Of a DNA stretch of 64,000 bases, positions 55,930 through 64,000 are shown piece after piece. Origin of the DNA: Prorocentrum cordatum (taxonomy: Eukaryota; Sar; Dinophyceae; Prorocentrales; Prorocentraceae); contig CAUYUJ010018726.1 in assembly GCA_963575745.1 (NCBI GenBank), positions 1,573,112-1,637,111 of the forward strand. Reading direction: 5' to 3'. Under the pieces are notes generated by a model. The model ran no database searches and was not told the DNA's origin. It saw nothing but the letters and a program-made list of their open reading frames with translations. The position numbers were made by a program, and so were the translations under genes. The first letter of the stretch is position 1. The number at the start of each line of letters is the position of its first letter.

Positions 55930-56120
55930 GGGCCATGATATTTCCCCAGATTTCATGGCGCCGCCTCTTCTTATTTCATCACGTCCCTGGCCCCCCCGCT
56001 GGGCCGCGCACATGCCGCCGGTCATGAGTTGCACCCCCCCTCTTGGACACCCCCCCTCTTGGCCGCTCCCGACCTGGGCAGCGGCGGCCCGTGGCCGAGG
56101 CTCTCGCCAAGGCTTGAGCC
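55930..56120. other. No gene; MSX-like sheet of GC-rich DNA
   Basis: CATGATATTTCCCCAGATTT (55935) resembles 41610-41640 (CATGAGATCTCCCAAGATTT), and both are followed by CATGGCGC and a CACGTGCCGCC/CACATGCCGCC block, so this is a dispersed repeat of about 200 bp. Confidence 0.45.
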
Positions 56121-56125
56121 AAAGC

Positions 56126-56288
56126 TCAAGTCGGGCCTGTCCCTCTACGGGGGGGAATATTCAAAAACAGTGAAACATTGTATGGGGGCGATTCTCTGGG
56201 TAGCTTGGAAGTTATTTTTGGATTATGCTTGGAATGTCTTTTAGTTTTCCGTCGAAAATCCGCCTGTAGGGGGACACGCCCGACCTGA
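56126..56288. mobile_element. Foldback element family E, copy 2
   Basis: AAGTCGGGCCTGTCCCTCTA and TAGGGGGACACGCCCGACCT. CCAAAGC/GCAAAGC flanks. 56290-56940 has no supported gene. Confidence 0.8.
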
Positions 56289-56944
56289 GGCAAAGCCTGT
56301 GGCTCGCCGACGGCGTCGATCTTTACCTGCTCGGCGCGGCCCGGCCGCTCGGCTCAGCGGTGGGCTCTGGGGTCCGCCCCCCCCCTGCCCCCGCCTGCAT
56401 CGTGGCGACGAGGCGGTGCTGCGCTGCGGCCACCCCGACTCTGTTCGCCAGGGTCGTGGCACCAACGCCCCAGCCGTCCCCTCTGCGGCTCTGTTGCACC
56501 AGTAGCTGGATACTCTCGCCACCTTTCCGAACCTTGCGCAATGCCGCGCGAGCCGTGGAGCCTGCGAACCTCATTCCGCAGGTCGACGTGCGACCCTGGC
56601 GTTAGCGCCGCCACGCCGAGCGGAGTCTCTCTTCCTGCCCGTAACTAGTTGCTGCGCGTGTCCCCGCCGATGGTCCCCGCCAGGCGGATCTCCTTGCACG
56701 GCTACCCTCTCGTATCCTCCCCAGTGTTGCCGGCGATCAATTCCACAGCCCGGCCGCCTCAGCTCGGATCGTCAAGGGAAAAATAGACCCCCCGTTTTGC
56801 ACAATCGCCGTTTACTAAATAAACAGCATTGGGCGATCACTGAACAGCCCTACCTTGCTCGATCCCCTCCCTCTGTGCGTTTACTGAAGGCTGCGCGGGC
56901 CCCGAGGGAAGCGGGTCCTGAGGTTTGTCGCCGTTTTCGGGCTC

Positions 56945-57045
56945 TCGGGGTCCTCCACGGGCCCCGGGGCTGTCAGAAAGCGGCTCAGGACGATACATTC
57001 GTCTTGGTGGAAGGCCCCAGGGTCCAGGACCCGTTTCTCTCATGA
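56945..57045 (+). repeat. Dispersed repeat O, copy 6 (empty site)
   Basis: CGGGCCCCGGGGCTGTCAGA then AAGCGGCTCAGGACGA and CCCAGGGTCCAGGACCCG. Same order as 43665-43875 but with no family F element. Confidence 0.65.
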
Positions 57046-57155
57046 CCCGTGCCCACCCCTAAGAATCAAGCCAGACAGTCCCGCCCTGCTCGAATCTTTC
57101 CCAGTGCACGAATACAAAGGGCTGCGTTGGTCGGGCACTCACTATTATGATCTAG

Positions 57156-57327
57156 GCCTCCTAGATGAGGTCGGAGCAGATGGGGTCGCAGGATCGCGCC
57201 GCATCGACGATGCATCGGCGATGCGGCTCGACGTGGAGCCCGATGGTAGGTTCATGCCGACGTCGCTGGTGCATCGCCGATGCGGCGCGATCCTCCGACC
57301 CCCGTCCACTCGGACCCCATCCTGGAG
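57156..57327 (+). mobile_element. Foldback element family A, copy 5 (GC-AG edges)
   Basis: ATCTAG|GCCTCC to CCTGGAG|GCCTCT. Arms GTCGCAGGATCGCGCCGCAT and GCGGCGCGATCCTCCGAC. Confidence 0.8.
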
Positions 57328-57457
57328 GCCTCTATGTGAGGGTGGCCATGCTGCCTTCTGGCGGTGCCCTCGCTGGGCGGCTGGCCCGCGCACGCGCCCA
57401 GGCATCGGGGACGAACCCGCGGAGCCAGCAGCACGGGCCCTGCTGCGCACCAGGAGG

Positions 57458-57562
57458 GAGGAGGGGGAGGAGGAGGAGGAGGAGGAGGAGGAGGAGGAGG
57501 AGGAGGAGGAGGAGGAGGGAGGAGGAGGAGGAGGAGGAGGAGGAGGGGAGGAGGAGGAGGAG
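57458..57562. repeat. (GGA)n microsatellite
   Basis: Ends about 40 bp before the FolD micro-exon. 57640-57980 is G-rich intron. Confidence 0.95.
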
Positions 57563-57601
57563 GGCGCGACGGGCAGCGCGCGCGCGGGCGGGACCCCTCA
57601 G

Positions 57602-57632
57602 GTACATCAAGCAGAAGCAGAAGGCCTGCCAG
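57602..57632 (+). CDS. folD: FolD/MTHFD micro-exon with the Tyr-x-x-x-Lys catalytic motif
   Basis: This 31 bp exon lies between CCCCTCAG and a GA donor (CAG|GATCGT). It contributes one base to a Val codon and then encodes YIKQKQKACQ. Tyr-x-x-x-Lys followed by K-A-C is the active-site helix of the dehydrogenase/cyclohydrolase family; the Lys is the catalytic residue. It joins in phase 0 to GAG GTG GGC at 61986, giving KACQEVGIKS as in the family. The frame stays open past the donor to 57745, but only the GA splice restores the family sequence. GA donors are documented in dinoflagellates. The upstream intron is 4438 bp and the downstream one 4353 bp. Confidence 0.82.
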
Positions 57633-57984
57633 GATCGTCGTCCGCGGGGGGCGGGCGCTGCGCGGCCAGAGTGGCCCCTCTGCCGCGGGCAGGGGGGGGG
57701 GCTGGGGGGCACGACGGCGGCGGAGATCCAGCAAGGCCAACGCAGGTCGGGGGGAGTTCCCCCGCGGAGGGAAGAGGCCCAGCCTCTGCGGGTGTCTGCA
57801 GCGGCGCATGGTTGAGCGGTGTTGCAGCCGGTTGGGTGGGGGGGGTGGCAGCAGGGAAGGGAACGGACGAGGAACGAGGAGGGGCAGAAGTACGAGGAGG
57901 GGTACGTGGATGAGGGCGTGCGGGAAGAGGGAAGGGAGGGACGGAGGGTGCGAGGGAGGAGGCGGAAGGGGGGTGGGCATCAAA

Positions 57985-58880
57985 TGTTGTTCTGCTCTAC
58001 TCGTCACGTTGCAATGCAGGTGGGCGGAAACTTACGCAAGTCTGCTCTACTCGCCACGCCACAACGCAGGTGGGGCGTGACAAAATACAATTCCGCTGTG
58101 TTTGTCACATGGCAACGCAGGGTGGCAAGAAGGTATTCGATTATGTTGTACTGGAAACGTCGCAACGCAGGTGGGACGTGAACAAATGCTGCCATATTAT
58201 ACGAGCCACGTGGCAACGTGACTTTAATACGGTTTTACGTAGTGGCGACAACAAAACAACACTTGTCTTCTCGACGCGTGGCAACGCAGCGGTGGCGTGA
58301 ACGAACACGACATATGGTTTTAGTCAGCACGTGGCAGCACAGGTGGCGGAAAGCATACGACTCCATTGCACTGTCACGTGCTGGCGCCGGCGGCTGGCCA
58401 AACTATTGCTCAGACTCTACTCATACTATTGGCAACGAAGGGGGCGTCAGAAAGAAAAGAACACGACTCCACTATACTCGTTACGTGGGACTGCAGGGTT
58501 GCTGAAACACGCACACACCAGTCTGCTATATTCGTGAAGGCGCAACCCGGGGGAGTTGACCACATATAGTTTATGATCTTCTTACGACGTTGTAATGCAG
58601 ATGGGCGGAAGCAGTGCTATCCTACTCTATTCGTTACGTATCCTCTAGTCCACTCGTCGCGTGGCAGTCCAAGTGGCGGAAACACATTGTTTTGCTCTAC
58701 TCGCCACGTGGCATCGCAGAGGGGGCGGAACAGACACTCGTTTAGCTTTCTCGTCATAGGGCAACGCGGGGGAGCTGAAACGCCACTGCTCTTTTCGAGT
58801 CGTCACGTGGCGCGCAGGGGGGCGGAATCAAACAACATTCCGCTCTGTCCATCACGTGGCAACGCAGCCGCGGGCGGAAA
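57985..58880. repeat. Minisatellite, about 17 units (CACGTGGCAACGCAGG)
   Basis: Units of roughly 45-65 bp with the core CACGTGGCAACGCAGGTGGC GGAAAC and a CTCTACTCGT spacer. Divergence is high but the core is recognisable throughout. Confidence 0.85.
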
Positions 58881-58937
58881 CGTGTTGCTCTTTTGCGACT
58901 GCCTCACTCCTGGTGCCGCTGACCAAGCAAGGGGACG

Positions 58938-58979
58938 ATAATGACTACGACGACAACAACGACGACGACGACACTGACT

Positions 58980-59023
<44 letters not shown>

Positions 59024-59038
59024 ACTGACGACGACGAC

Positions 59039-59095
<57 letters not shown>

Positions 59096-59145
59096 ACTGA
59101 TGACGACGACGACGACGCTAACGACGACACTGACGACGACATTCT
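58938..59145. repeat. (GAC)n array
   Basis: GAC with ACTGAC interruptions, at the 3' side of the antisense retrogene. Confidence 0.95.
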
Positions 59146-59320
59146 CAGACGGTGGCGCCGGCAGCGCTCTCGCTCCGCCCACTCCGAGCAACCCACGCGC
59201 GCTGCCCGCGGTCGCTAGGCCACCCTCTCAGGCAGCCTTCAGGCCTCCCATGCCCACACCAGGTCCGCACCTGACACCGCAGCCTCAGGACGCGGCTCTC
59301 GCAGGGCAGGCCAGCTCCAC

Positions 59321-60428
59321 TCATCCTTTCACCTCCGCGGCCAGCTCCACCAGATGGCGCGGGCCGCGTTTCGCAGGGAGCAGTCGGCCTCGTCGACACA
59401 GCCCCCCGTGATCTCCGCCATGCCGTCGCACAGCGCCCACTGCTCCTCGGCATCTCCCTCGAGTCCCTCCCACGCCAGCTCCACCATGGCGCTGGCCGCC
59501 TCGCCCATGGAGCCGTCGGCCTCGTCGACGAAGTTTCCCGCGTCGCTGGCCAGGGGCCTTGCCAGGCCGTCGCACCGCTCCCACAGGTCCTCGTCGTCTC
59601 CCTCGGACTCCCCGTCCGAGCCGTCCCAGCCATGTTCCCCGACCCAAGGGCAGAAGTCGGCGCCATGCAAGCCGCCAACATCCAGCTCCTCCAAGCCCTC
59701 GCCGTTCTCCGACTCCTCCCGGACCGCCTCGAATTGATCCCCGATTCTCTCGGTGTCGTTCCCGGCGCCACGCGTGCATCGGGGACTCGATGAGGCAGGC
59801 AGTGGCTCTGAGCATCCAACGCCAGGGAGGGACTCCTCGACCTCCGCCCTCCGCGAGACGACGACGGGGCATCGTCTCTGTCGGGGAAGACGGCCCCGCG
59901 GCTGTCGCCACTCCATGGCTCGTGCCGAGCCCTTATCTCCTGCAGCCCTGAGAGCCTTCGCCTCGATGATCGCTGCCACGGGCAGCTTCACGATGCTCGC
60001 GAGCTCCCGCAGCGCCTCTCCGAGACGGTGACGACGACGGCCGAGCTAGCGTCGTGCCGCCGATGGAGCAGCAGAGCCTGCCCCAGCGCCGCCAACCTCC
60101 CGCGCAGCCCCTCCACTGTGTCGCCGTCCACCCTGCAGTGGATCGCTGGGTCGTCCATGGCCAAATTCGTCGCGCAGCTTGCCAGCACCCTGTCCGCCTT
60201 TGCGCTCGCTCACGCCGAAGCCGGCGAGCCAGACTGTCTGCGCACGTCCTCGGCCAGGCCTTCCATCTAGGCAGAGGCTCGGGCCATCGGTCCCGCAGGT
60301 CTCCCGCAGCCGTTCCCAAACTCCACGCGGAACACCTCCGGTCGCAGCAGCCCGAGCGCAGATGATGAGCCAGTTTGAGCAACGGGGGATCGGTCGTTGT
60401 GGGCGGCTTGAGCCAAAATGGCGACGGA
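59321..60428 (-). pseudogene. Decayed retroposed gene carrying a relic spliced leader
   Basis: Reading the minus strand from 60428, the first 22 bases match the dinoflagellate spliced leader with one change and include CCATTTTGGCTCAAG. A second, poorer leader-like stretch (CCGTTGCTCAAACTGGCTCA) follows about 20 bases later. Downstream, protein-like segments lie in shifting frames: MEGLAEDVRRQSGS (about 60266), LASCATNLAMDDPA and VEGLRGRLAALGQALL (60185-60060), LGEALRELASIVKLPVAAII (60015-59955), then an acidic segment with a two-fold internal repeat (about 45 residues, built on CDG[LM]A, VDEAD and AMVELA) to 59329. An in-frame TGA, a TAG and a 2 bp insertion near 59352 break it. No intron-like gaps are evident. 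The function is unknown. It is antisense inside FolD intron 2. Confidence 0.6.
60407..60428 (-). other. Relic dinoflagellate spliced leader (21 of 22 bases)
   Basis: On the minus strand the sequence starts TCCGTCGCCATTTT and ends GGCTCAAG. The canonical leader has A where this has C at the sixth base. In dinoflagellates the leader is trans-spliced to mRNAs, so a genomic copy immediately 5' of coding sequence marks retroposition of a processed mRNA. Confidence 0.8.
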
Positions 60429-60429
60429 C

Positions 60430-60433
60430 GAGG

Positions 60434-60497
<64 letters not shown>

Positions 60498-60520
60498 TGC
60501 GACATTGACGACGACGACAC

Positions 60521-60569
<49 letters not shown>

Positions 60570-60580
60570 ACTCACGACAC

Positions 60581-60628
<48 letters not shown>

Positions 60629-60745
60629 TGCGACATTGACGACGACGACACTGACGACGACGACGACGAGGACGACGATGACGACGACGACACTCACGAA
60701 ACTCACGACACTGACGACAACGACGACGACGACAACAATGACGAC
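60430..60745. repeat. (GAC)n array with 132 bp higher-order unit
   Basis: GATGCGACATTGACGACGAC at 60495 and 60627. It directly abuts the spliced-leader relic. 60760-61500 has no supported gene. Confidence 0.95.
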
Positions 60746-61592
60746 GATGGCGTCGGCGGTGGCGACGGCGGCGGCTGTGGCGGCTACGCGCGTACGCCCG
60801 CTCGCGCTCCAGCGCGCCCGCTCGCCAGCACGCTCGCCCGCACGCCTGCTTGCCCGCGCGCCTGCCCGCCTGCAGCGGCCCAGGGCGGGCGTCGAGCGTG
60901 ACCCGGGGTCCAAGGACCAGGGCCCGCGGAGTCTAGTCTTAATTCCAAGCATATGGCGCGGAGCCCATAGGTCCGCCACCGTGCCTCTGGGCACGGAGTG
61001 GGCAGTCCTCACTCCTGAAGAGTCTTCAATGGGGACCGGAGCCGACATTCACAAATCTGGAGTCTAGGGCCCGCCGAATACAGGCACGCGGATGAGCGTC
61101 GGGTTCCGTTTCTATGCGGAAGCGGCGCGCTCCGTCGCCAGAGCAGGCGGCTCTGGCGCTGTGCTTCTGGGGGGTACCCTGCCAGATCCGTGGGTCCACG
61201 GACCCCTGACCCACTCCAGCGCGCGCCCGAAGGGCTCAGCACTCGGCGTCCAGCGTCCACTGGCTCATCTCAGCACGGCCAGCACACGGATCGCGCCCCT
61301 CGTGAGCCTTGTGCAACTCTTCAGCCCAGAAAGGAGACATGGCACGAAGTTCAAACAGTATGGGTTGAAACAGTAAGTTGTCTTGACCCCGGACCCCCGC
61401 AGCGCAGCCAAGGTTGCCGAAGCCGGGCGTATTTGCCCTGCGCGTCCCAGCCGCGGCGTTGCGCGAGTCCTCGCCTTGGCCCGCCAGAGAGGTGATCACC
61501 CCTCTCTGGAGGGAGAGACAGAGACAGAGACAGGGAGAAAGAGGAGAGAGAGAGAGAGAGAGAGACAGAGAAAGTGAGAGTGCTGTTTGGAG

Positions 61593-61642
61593 TGTGCGCG
61601 CGCATCCCACCCCCCCACAACGGGATTGTGGGGGGTGGGATA
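61593..61642. repeat. Perfect hairpin after a GA run
   Basis: ATCCCACCCCCCCACAA and TTGTGGGGGGTGGGAT with a short loop. (GA)n at 61545-61566. Confidence 0.8.
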
Positions 61643-61985
61643 CTCCTGTGCGCGCGTCGCGATGCCCATGACCCAGCCGCCCCCCGCCCTGCCTCGGCTG
61701 CGCCCGAGAGTGTGCTTTTTCTTTGAACGAAACCCCCCGCGCAGCCTCCTGCAGCAATAATCGGAGTGAGGGCGGGAGGGAGGGAGAGAGAGAGAGCGCC
61801 CCTTGCTCCTCCCGTGCCGATGGGCATGCTGCCGTGCGCGCCACGACGACGAGGACGACGACGGCGACGACGACGACGACGTCGACCCCTCCCGGCTGTG
61901 GACCCCCTCTCCCGCGCGCCACGGCGTCGGGCGGCCGCTGCCCGTGCCCTGCGCGGCCCGGCTCCGCGCGCCGCGCCCCCCCCAG

Positions 61986-62092
61986 GAGGTGGGCATCAAG
62001 AGCACCCTGCTGGAGCTGCCCGAGGAGACCTCGCCCTCGGAGCTGCTGGCGACGATCCGGGGCCTGAACGAGGCGCCCTCCGGCATGGCGGG
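61986..62092 (+). CDS. folD: FolD/MTHFD exon (EVGIKS...LPEETS...LNE)
   Basis: This 107 bp exon follows a C-rich acceptor (CCCCCCCCAG|GAG). It reads EVGIKSTLLELPEETSPSEL and then LATIRGLNEAPSGMA with two bases over. Essentially every codon ends in G or C. The order V-G-I, then L-P-E-[DE]-T, then L..I..LN is diagnostic of FolD after the K-A-C helix. The likely donor is GG|GTGGGG at 62093. The next family block (VLVQLPLP) was not found before 64000, so the gene continues beyond the window. An in-frame acidic run lies upstream at 61845-61985 and is taken as intronic because the family sequence begins at the acceptor. Confidence 0.85.
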
Positions 62093-62429
62093 GTGGGGGG
62101 GCGGGAGGCGGGAGGAGGGACGAGTAGGGGGAGGGACGAGGAGGAGGGAGGGGGGGGAGGAGGATGAGGAGGAACGGGAGGAGGGGGCAGGAGAAGGAGG
62201 GGCAGGAGAATAAGGAGGAGGAGGGTGGAGCAGGGGAAAGGGGGGATTCGGACGTTCGTTGAGAACGAGGGACAAGACCAGCGTTATAGCCGCCGACGGA
62301 CAGCGTAGGAGGGAGGATGGACGACCCAGGGGCGGGAAGAGGAAAAACGATAGAGGTGTTGTTGCAGCCTGGGGGCGTATACGGAGAGCGCATTCAGAGG
62401 CCAGAGGGTTTTACTATTTTGGAGTGCTT

Positions 62430-62905
62430 GCAAATGAGAGGAGGAGGAGGAGGAGGAGGAGGAGGAGGAGGGAGGAGGAGGAGGAGGAGGAGGAGGAGGA
62501 GGAGGAGGAGGAGGAGGAGGAGGAGGGTGGGAGGAGGAGGAGGAGGAGGAGGAGGAGCTGGAGGAGGAGCTGGAGGAGGAGCTGGAGGAGGAGGAGGAGG
62601 AACAGATCGCGTGTTAGAGTCAGGGGGCCACAGCTCTGAGAATCTCAGAGCGCCGTGGATTCCAGGGGGGAGGTGGATGAGCGGGGAGCGGGAAGGGAGG
62701 GTGGAGGAGGAGTGGGAGTGGGACGGAAGTAGGGCGGGAGGAGAAGTATGAGAGATAACCCATAAAATAAATGGAGGAGGGAAGAGGTGGAGGAGAGGGA
62801 GGTGGAGGAGGAGGAGGAGGAGGAGGAGGTGGTGGAGGATGAGGAGGAGGTGGAGGAGGAGGAGGACGAGGAGGAGGAGGAGGAGGAGGAGGAGGAGGAG
62901 GGGGG
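62430..62905. repeat. (GGA)n and GGAGGAGCT arrays
   Basis: 62435-62600 with three GGAGGAGCT units at its end, and 62785-62905. Intronic to FolD if the gene continues. 62910-63840 holds only an uncertain frame (63256-63474, SVPEPSGTLSDRSVPERPEK). Confidence 0.9.
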
Positions 62906-63323
62906 AGGACAAGAGGGAAGAGGGAGGGAGGGGGAGGGTCCTCCTCCCTTACCATCCTTAACTCCTCCTGCCCACCAAGCCTCCCGGCTGACTGCTCCAA
63001 CCTGGGCGCAACGGGCGAGCTTCTGCCTCGTTAGCGCTGGCCCAGGTCGGAACGGATACTCTCGGCGCCCCCGGGTGTCAGGGCCCCGGCGTGGGCGCAG
63101 AGGAAGGTCCATTACGAGGCTGTTTTGTCCTTCAGGATCTGGCAAGTCTGCTTGCATGGATTCGGGGGGGGGTGGGACGTGCCGAGGCTTGGAAGGAAGT
63201 CTGGAGGTCACGCAAGCTGGGACTCGCCCGTGCGCCTTTCGGGCCCCCGCGCTGTTGTAAAAAGCGGCGGGCGCGGGGGCAGGCCAGACGGGGCCAGGAC
63301 GGGGGCCAGTCCGTTCCAGAGCC

Positions 63324-63357
63324 TTCCGGAACGCTCTCGGATCGGAGCGTTCCGGAA
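63324..63357. repeat. Perfect 13 bp hairpin
   Basis: TTCCGGAACGCTC and GAGCGTTCCGGAA with an 8-base loop. Confidence 0.85.
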
Positions 63358-63848
63358 CGCCCTGAGAAGGGCGCGGCGCCCGAGACATCCTCCAGAGCCG
63401 CCGGATCTCAGGAAGGAGGGAGAATGCCGAGCCAGCAATCGACTAGACGCAAGACTGACCTTTCGCAAGAGTGACGTTTGGTGCGGGCAGAGATAGGTCC
63501 CCAGATGGCTGAATGCGAAGCGATAGCAGCAGCTTGCGCGCCCAGGTTTGGCCACCCCACTTCCCCCGTGAAGCTGCGCACAAAAGGTCATTCTTGCCTA
63601 CTTCATCCCCCCTCGAAGTCAAACGCAAGTTTTCCCGCGACGTGGCGACACCCCAGGACCCCAAAAATTCAGCGTTCGCGCCGAAATTGGCGACTGCAGA
63701 CACAGCAATCTGATCCCGTGGGCCTCGTTTCGAGCGTCGACCAACTGAAAAAGCTTGCGTTTGATTTCGAGGAGGATCACGCCGTTGCGCTTGATGTTTG
63801 ATCACACTAGCACGGATCACGTCACGCCCGATGGGGGTGATGGTCTAG

Positions 63849-64000
63849 GCCTCATAGGTGGGTTCCGAGTAGAGAGGGTCGGATCGAATCGCCGATGCGT
63901 CGCCGATGCGTCTCGAAGTGGAGCCCAATGTTCTTCGAGCTGGTGTCGCCGAAGTACAAGCGACGTCGCTTGTTTTCTGAGGTCTGGGCGATAACGGCCG
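63849..64000 (+). mobile_element. Foldback element family A, copy 6 (runs off the window)
   Basis: GGTCTAG|GCCTCATAGG then GAGGGTCGGATCGAATCGCC GATGCG. Left edge AG|GC as in the other copies. Confidence 0.65.

Larger units (their letters stand above)
53164..57601 (+). other. FolD intron 1 (GT-AG, 4.4 kb)
   Basis: It begins GTGCCC and ends CCCCTCAG. It contains an ELAVF-type repeat, a helically phased block (53340-53870), a TCC run, a minisatellite (54420-54750), a coding-like island (54841-55200), foldback elements of families E and A, and a GGA array just before the acceptor. The boundaries are set by reading-frame and family-sequence restoration. Confidence 0.75.
57633..61985 (+). other. 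FolD intron 2 (GA-AG, 4.35 kb)
   Basis: It begins GATCGT and ends CCCCCAG. It contains a minisatellite (57985-58880), two (GAC)n arrays, an antisense spliced-leader-bearing retrogene between those arrays, and a perfect hairpin near 61.6 kb. The GA donor is inferred because only this junction gives KACQ-EVGIK in frame. Confidence 0.75.

Noticed and set aside
56110-56135. Leader-like TTTGGCTCAAG on the minus strand
   Set aside because: Only 11 bases match and they overlap the family E terminus.
57985-58880. CRISPR-like array
   Set aside because: The repeats diverge strongly and the spacers are also related to each other, so this is a minisatellite in a eukaryotic intron.

Overview
This window looks like nuclear DNA of a dinoflagellate, probably one with a very large, intron-rich genome of the Prorocentrum type. 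Four things support this. There is a 22-base match (one mismatch) to the dinoflagellate spliced leader at 60407-60428. Introns in a recognisable gene use GT-AG and GA-AG ends, and several repeat elements sit between GC-AG or GA-AG ends, the non-canonical donor set known from dinoflagellates. A retrotransposon 3' end has an RNase H followed by a Cys-x-x-Cys tail. Coding sequence makes up only a few percent of the window, in exons of 30-150 bp. The very long open frames are almost all artefacts of microsatellites or GC-rich DNA. There is no sign of bacterial operons, CRISPR, rRNA or tRNA genes.

The best gene is a methylenetetrahydrofolate dehydrogenase/cyclohydrolase (FolD/MTHFD type) on the + strand. 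Three exons (53099-53163, 57602-57632, 61986-62092) join in frame and reconstruct the PGL-VVLVG, Tyr-x-x-x-Lys and LPEETS blocks of that family. The introns are 4.44 kb (GT-AG) and 4.35 kb (GA-AG). The first holds a helically phased repeat block, a minisatellite, foldback elements and a coding-like island. The second holds a minisatellite, (GAC)n arrays and, on the opposite strand, a decayed retroposed gene still carrying its spliced leader. A second likely + strand gene has SH3-like exons at 21431-21477 and 25597-25711, again about 4.1 kb apart. Other supported pieces are a decayed cysteine-rich 61-residue repeat gene (36038-37127), a non-LTR retrotransposon 3' end (40138-41340, minus), a two-exon reading frame interrupted by a 185 bp foldback intron (42186-42651), and isolated minus-strand exons near 2.6, 3.8 and 16.0 kb.

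The rest is repeats. (1) At least a dozen families of short foldback (terminal inverted repeat) elements of 100-310 bp are present, several in 2-6 copies. Some have target-site duplications that coincide with usable splice sites (AG|GC...AG|GC, G|GA...AG|G, AAG|GT...AAG|GT), which is what is expected of introner elements. (2) About nine blocks of a degenerate CCAAGAGGC / GCCTCTTGG motif repeat every 10-11 bp, close to one DNA helical turn and out of step with codons. (3) Minisatellites with 50-85 bp units. (4) Long microsatellites (GGA/TCC, GAC/GTC, GAT/ATC, TATG).

Layout: 0-5 kb microsatellites, a 502-bp-spaced duplicated hairpin around a small exon, and a phased block. 5-20 kb dense foldback elements. 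20-26 kb SH3-like gene, phased blocks and a palindromic minisatellite. 26-36 kb microsatellites and phased blocks. 36-45 kb cysteine-rich pseudogene, retroelement and nested foldbacks. 45-50 kb minisatellites and GGA arrays. 52-64 kb the FolD gene and its introns. All motif and periodicity statements are hand readings. No alignment or database search was run.
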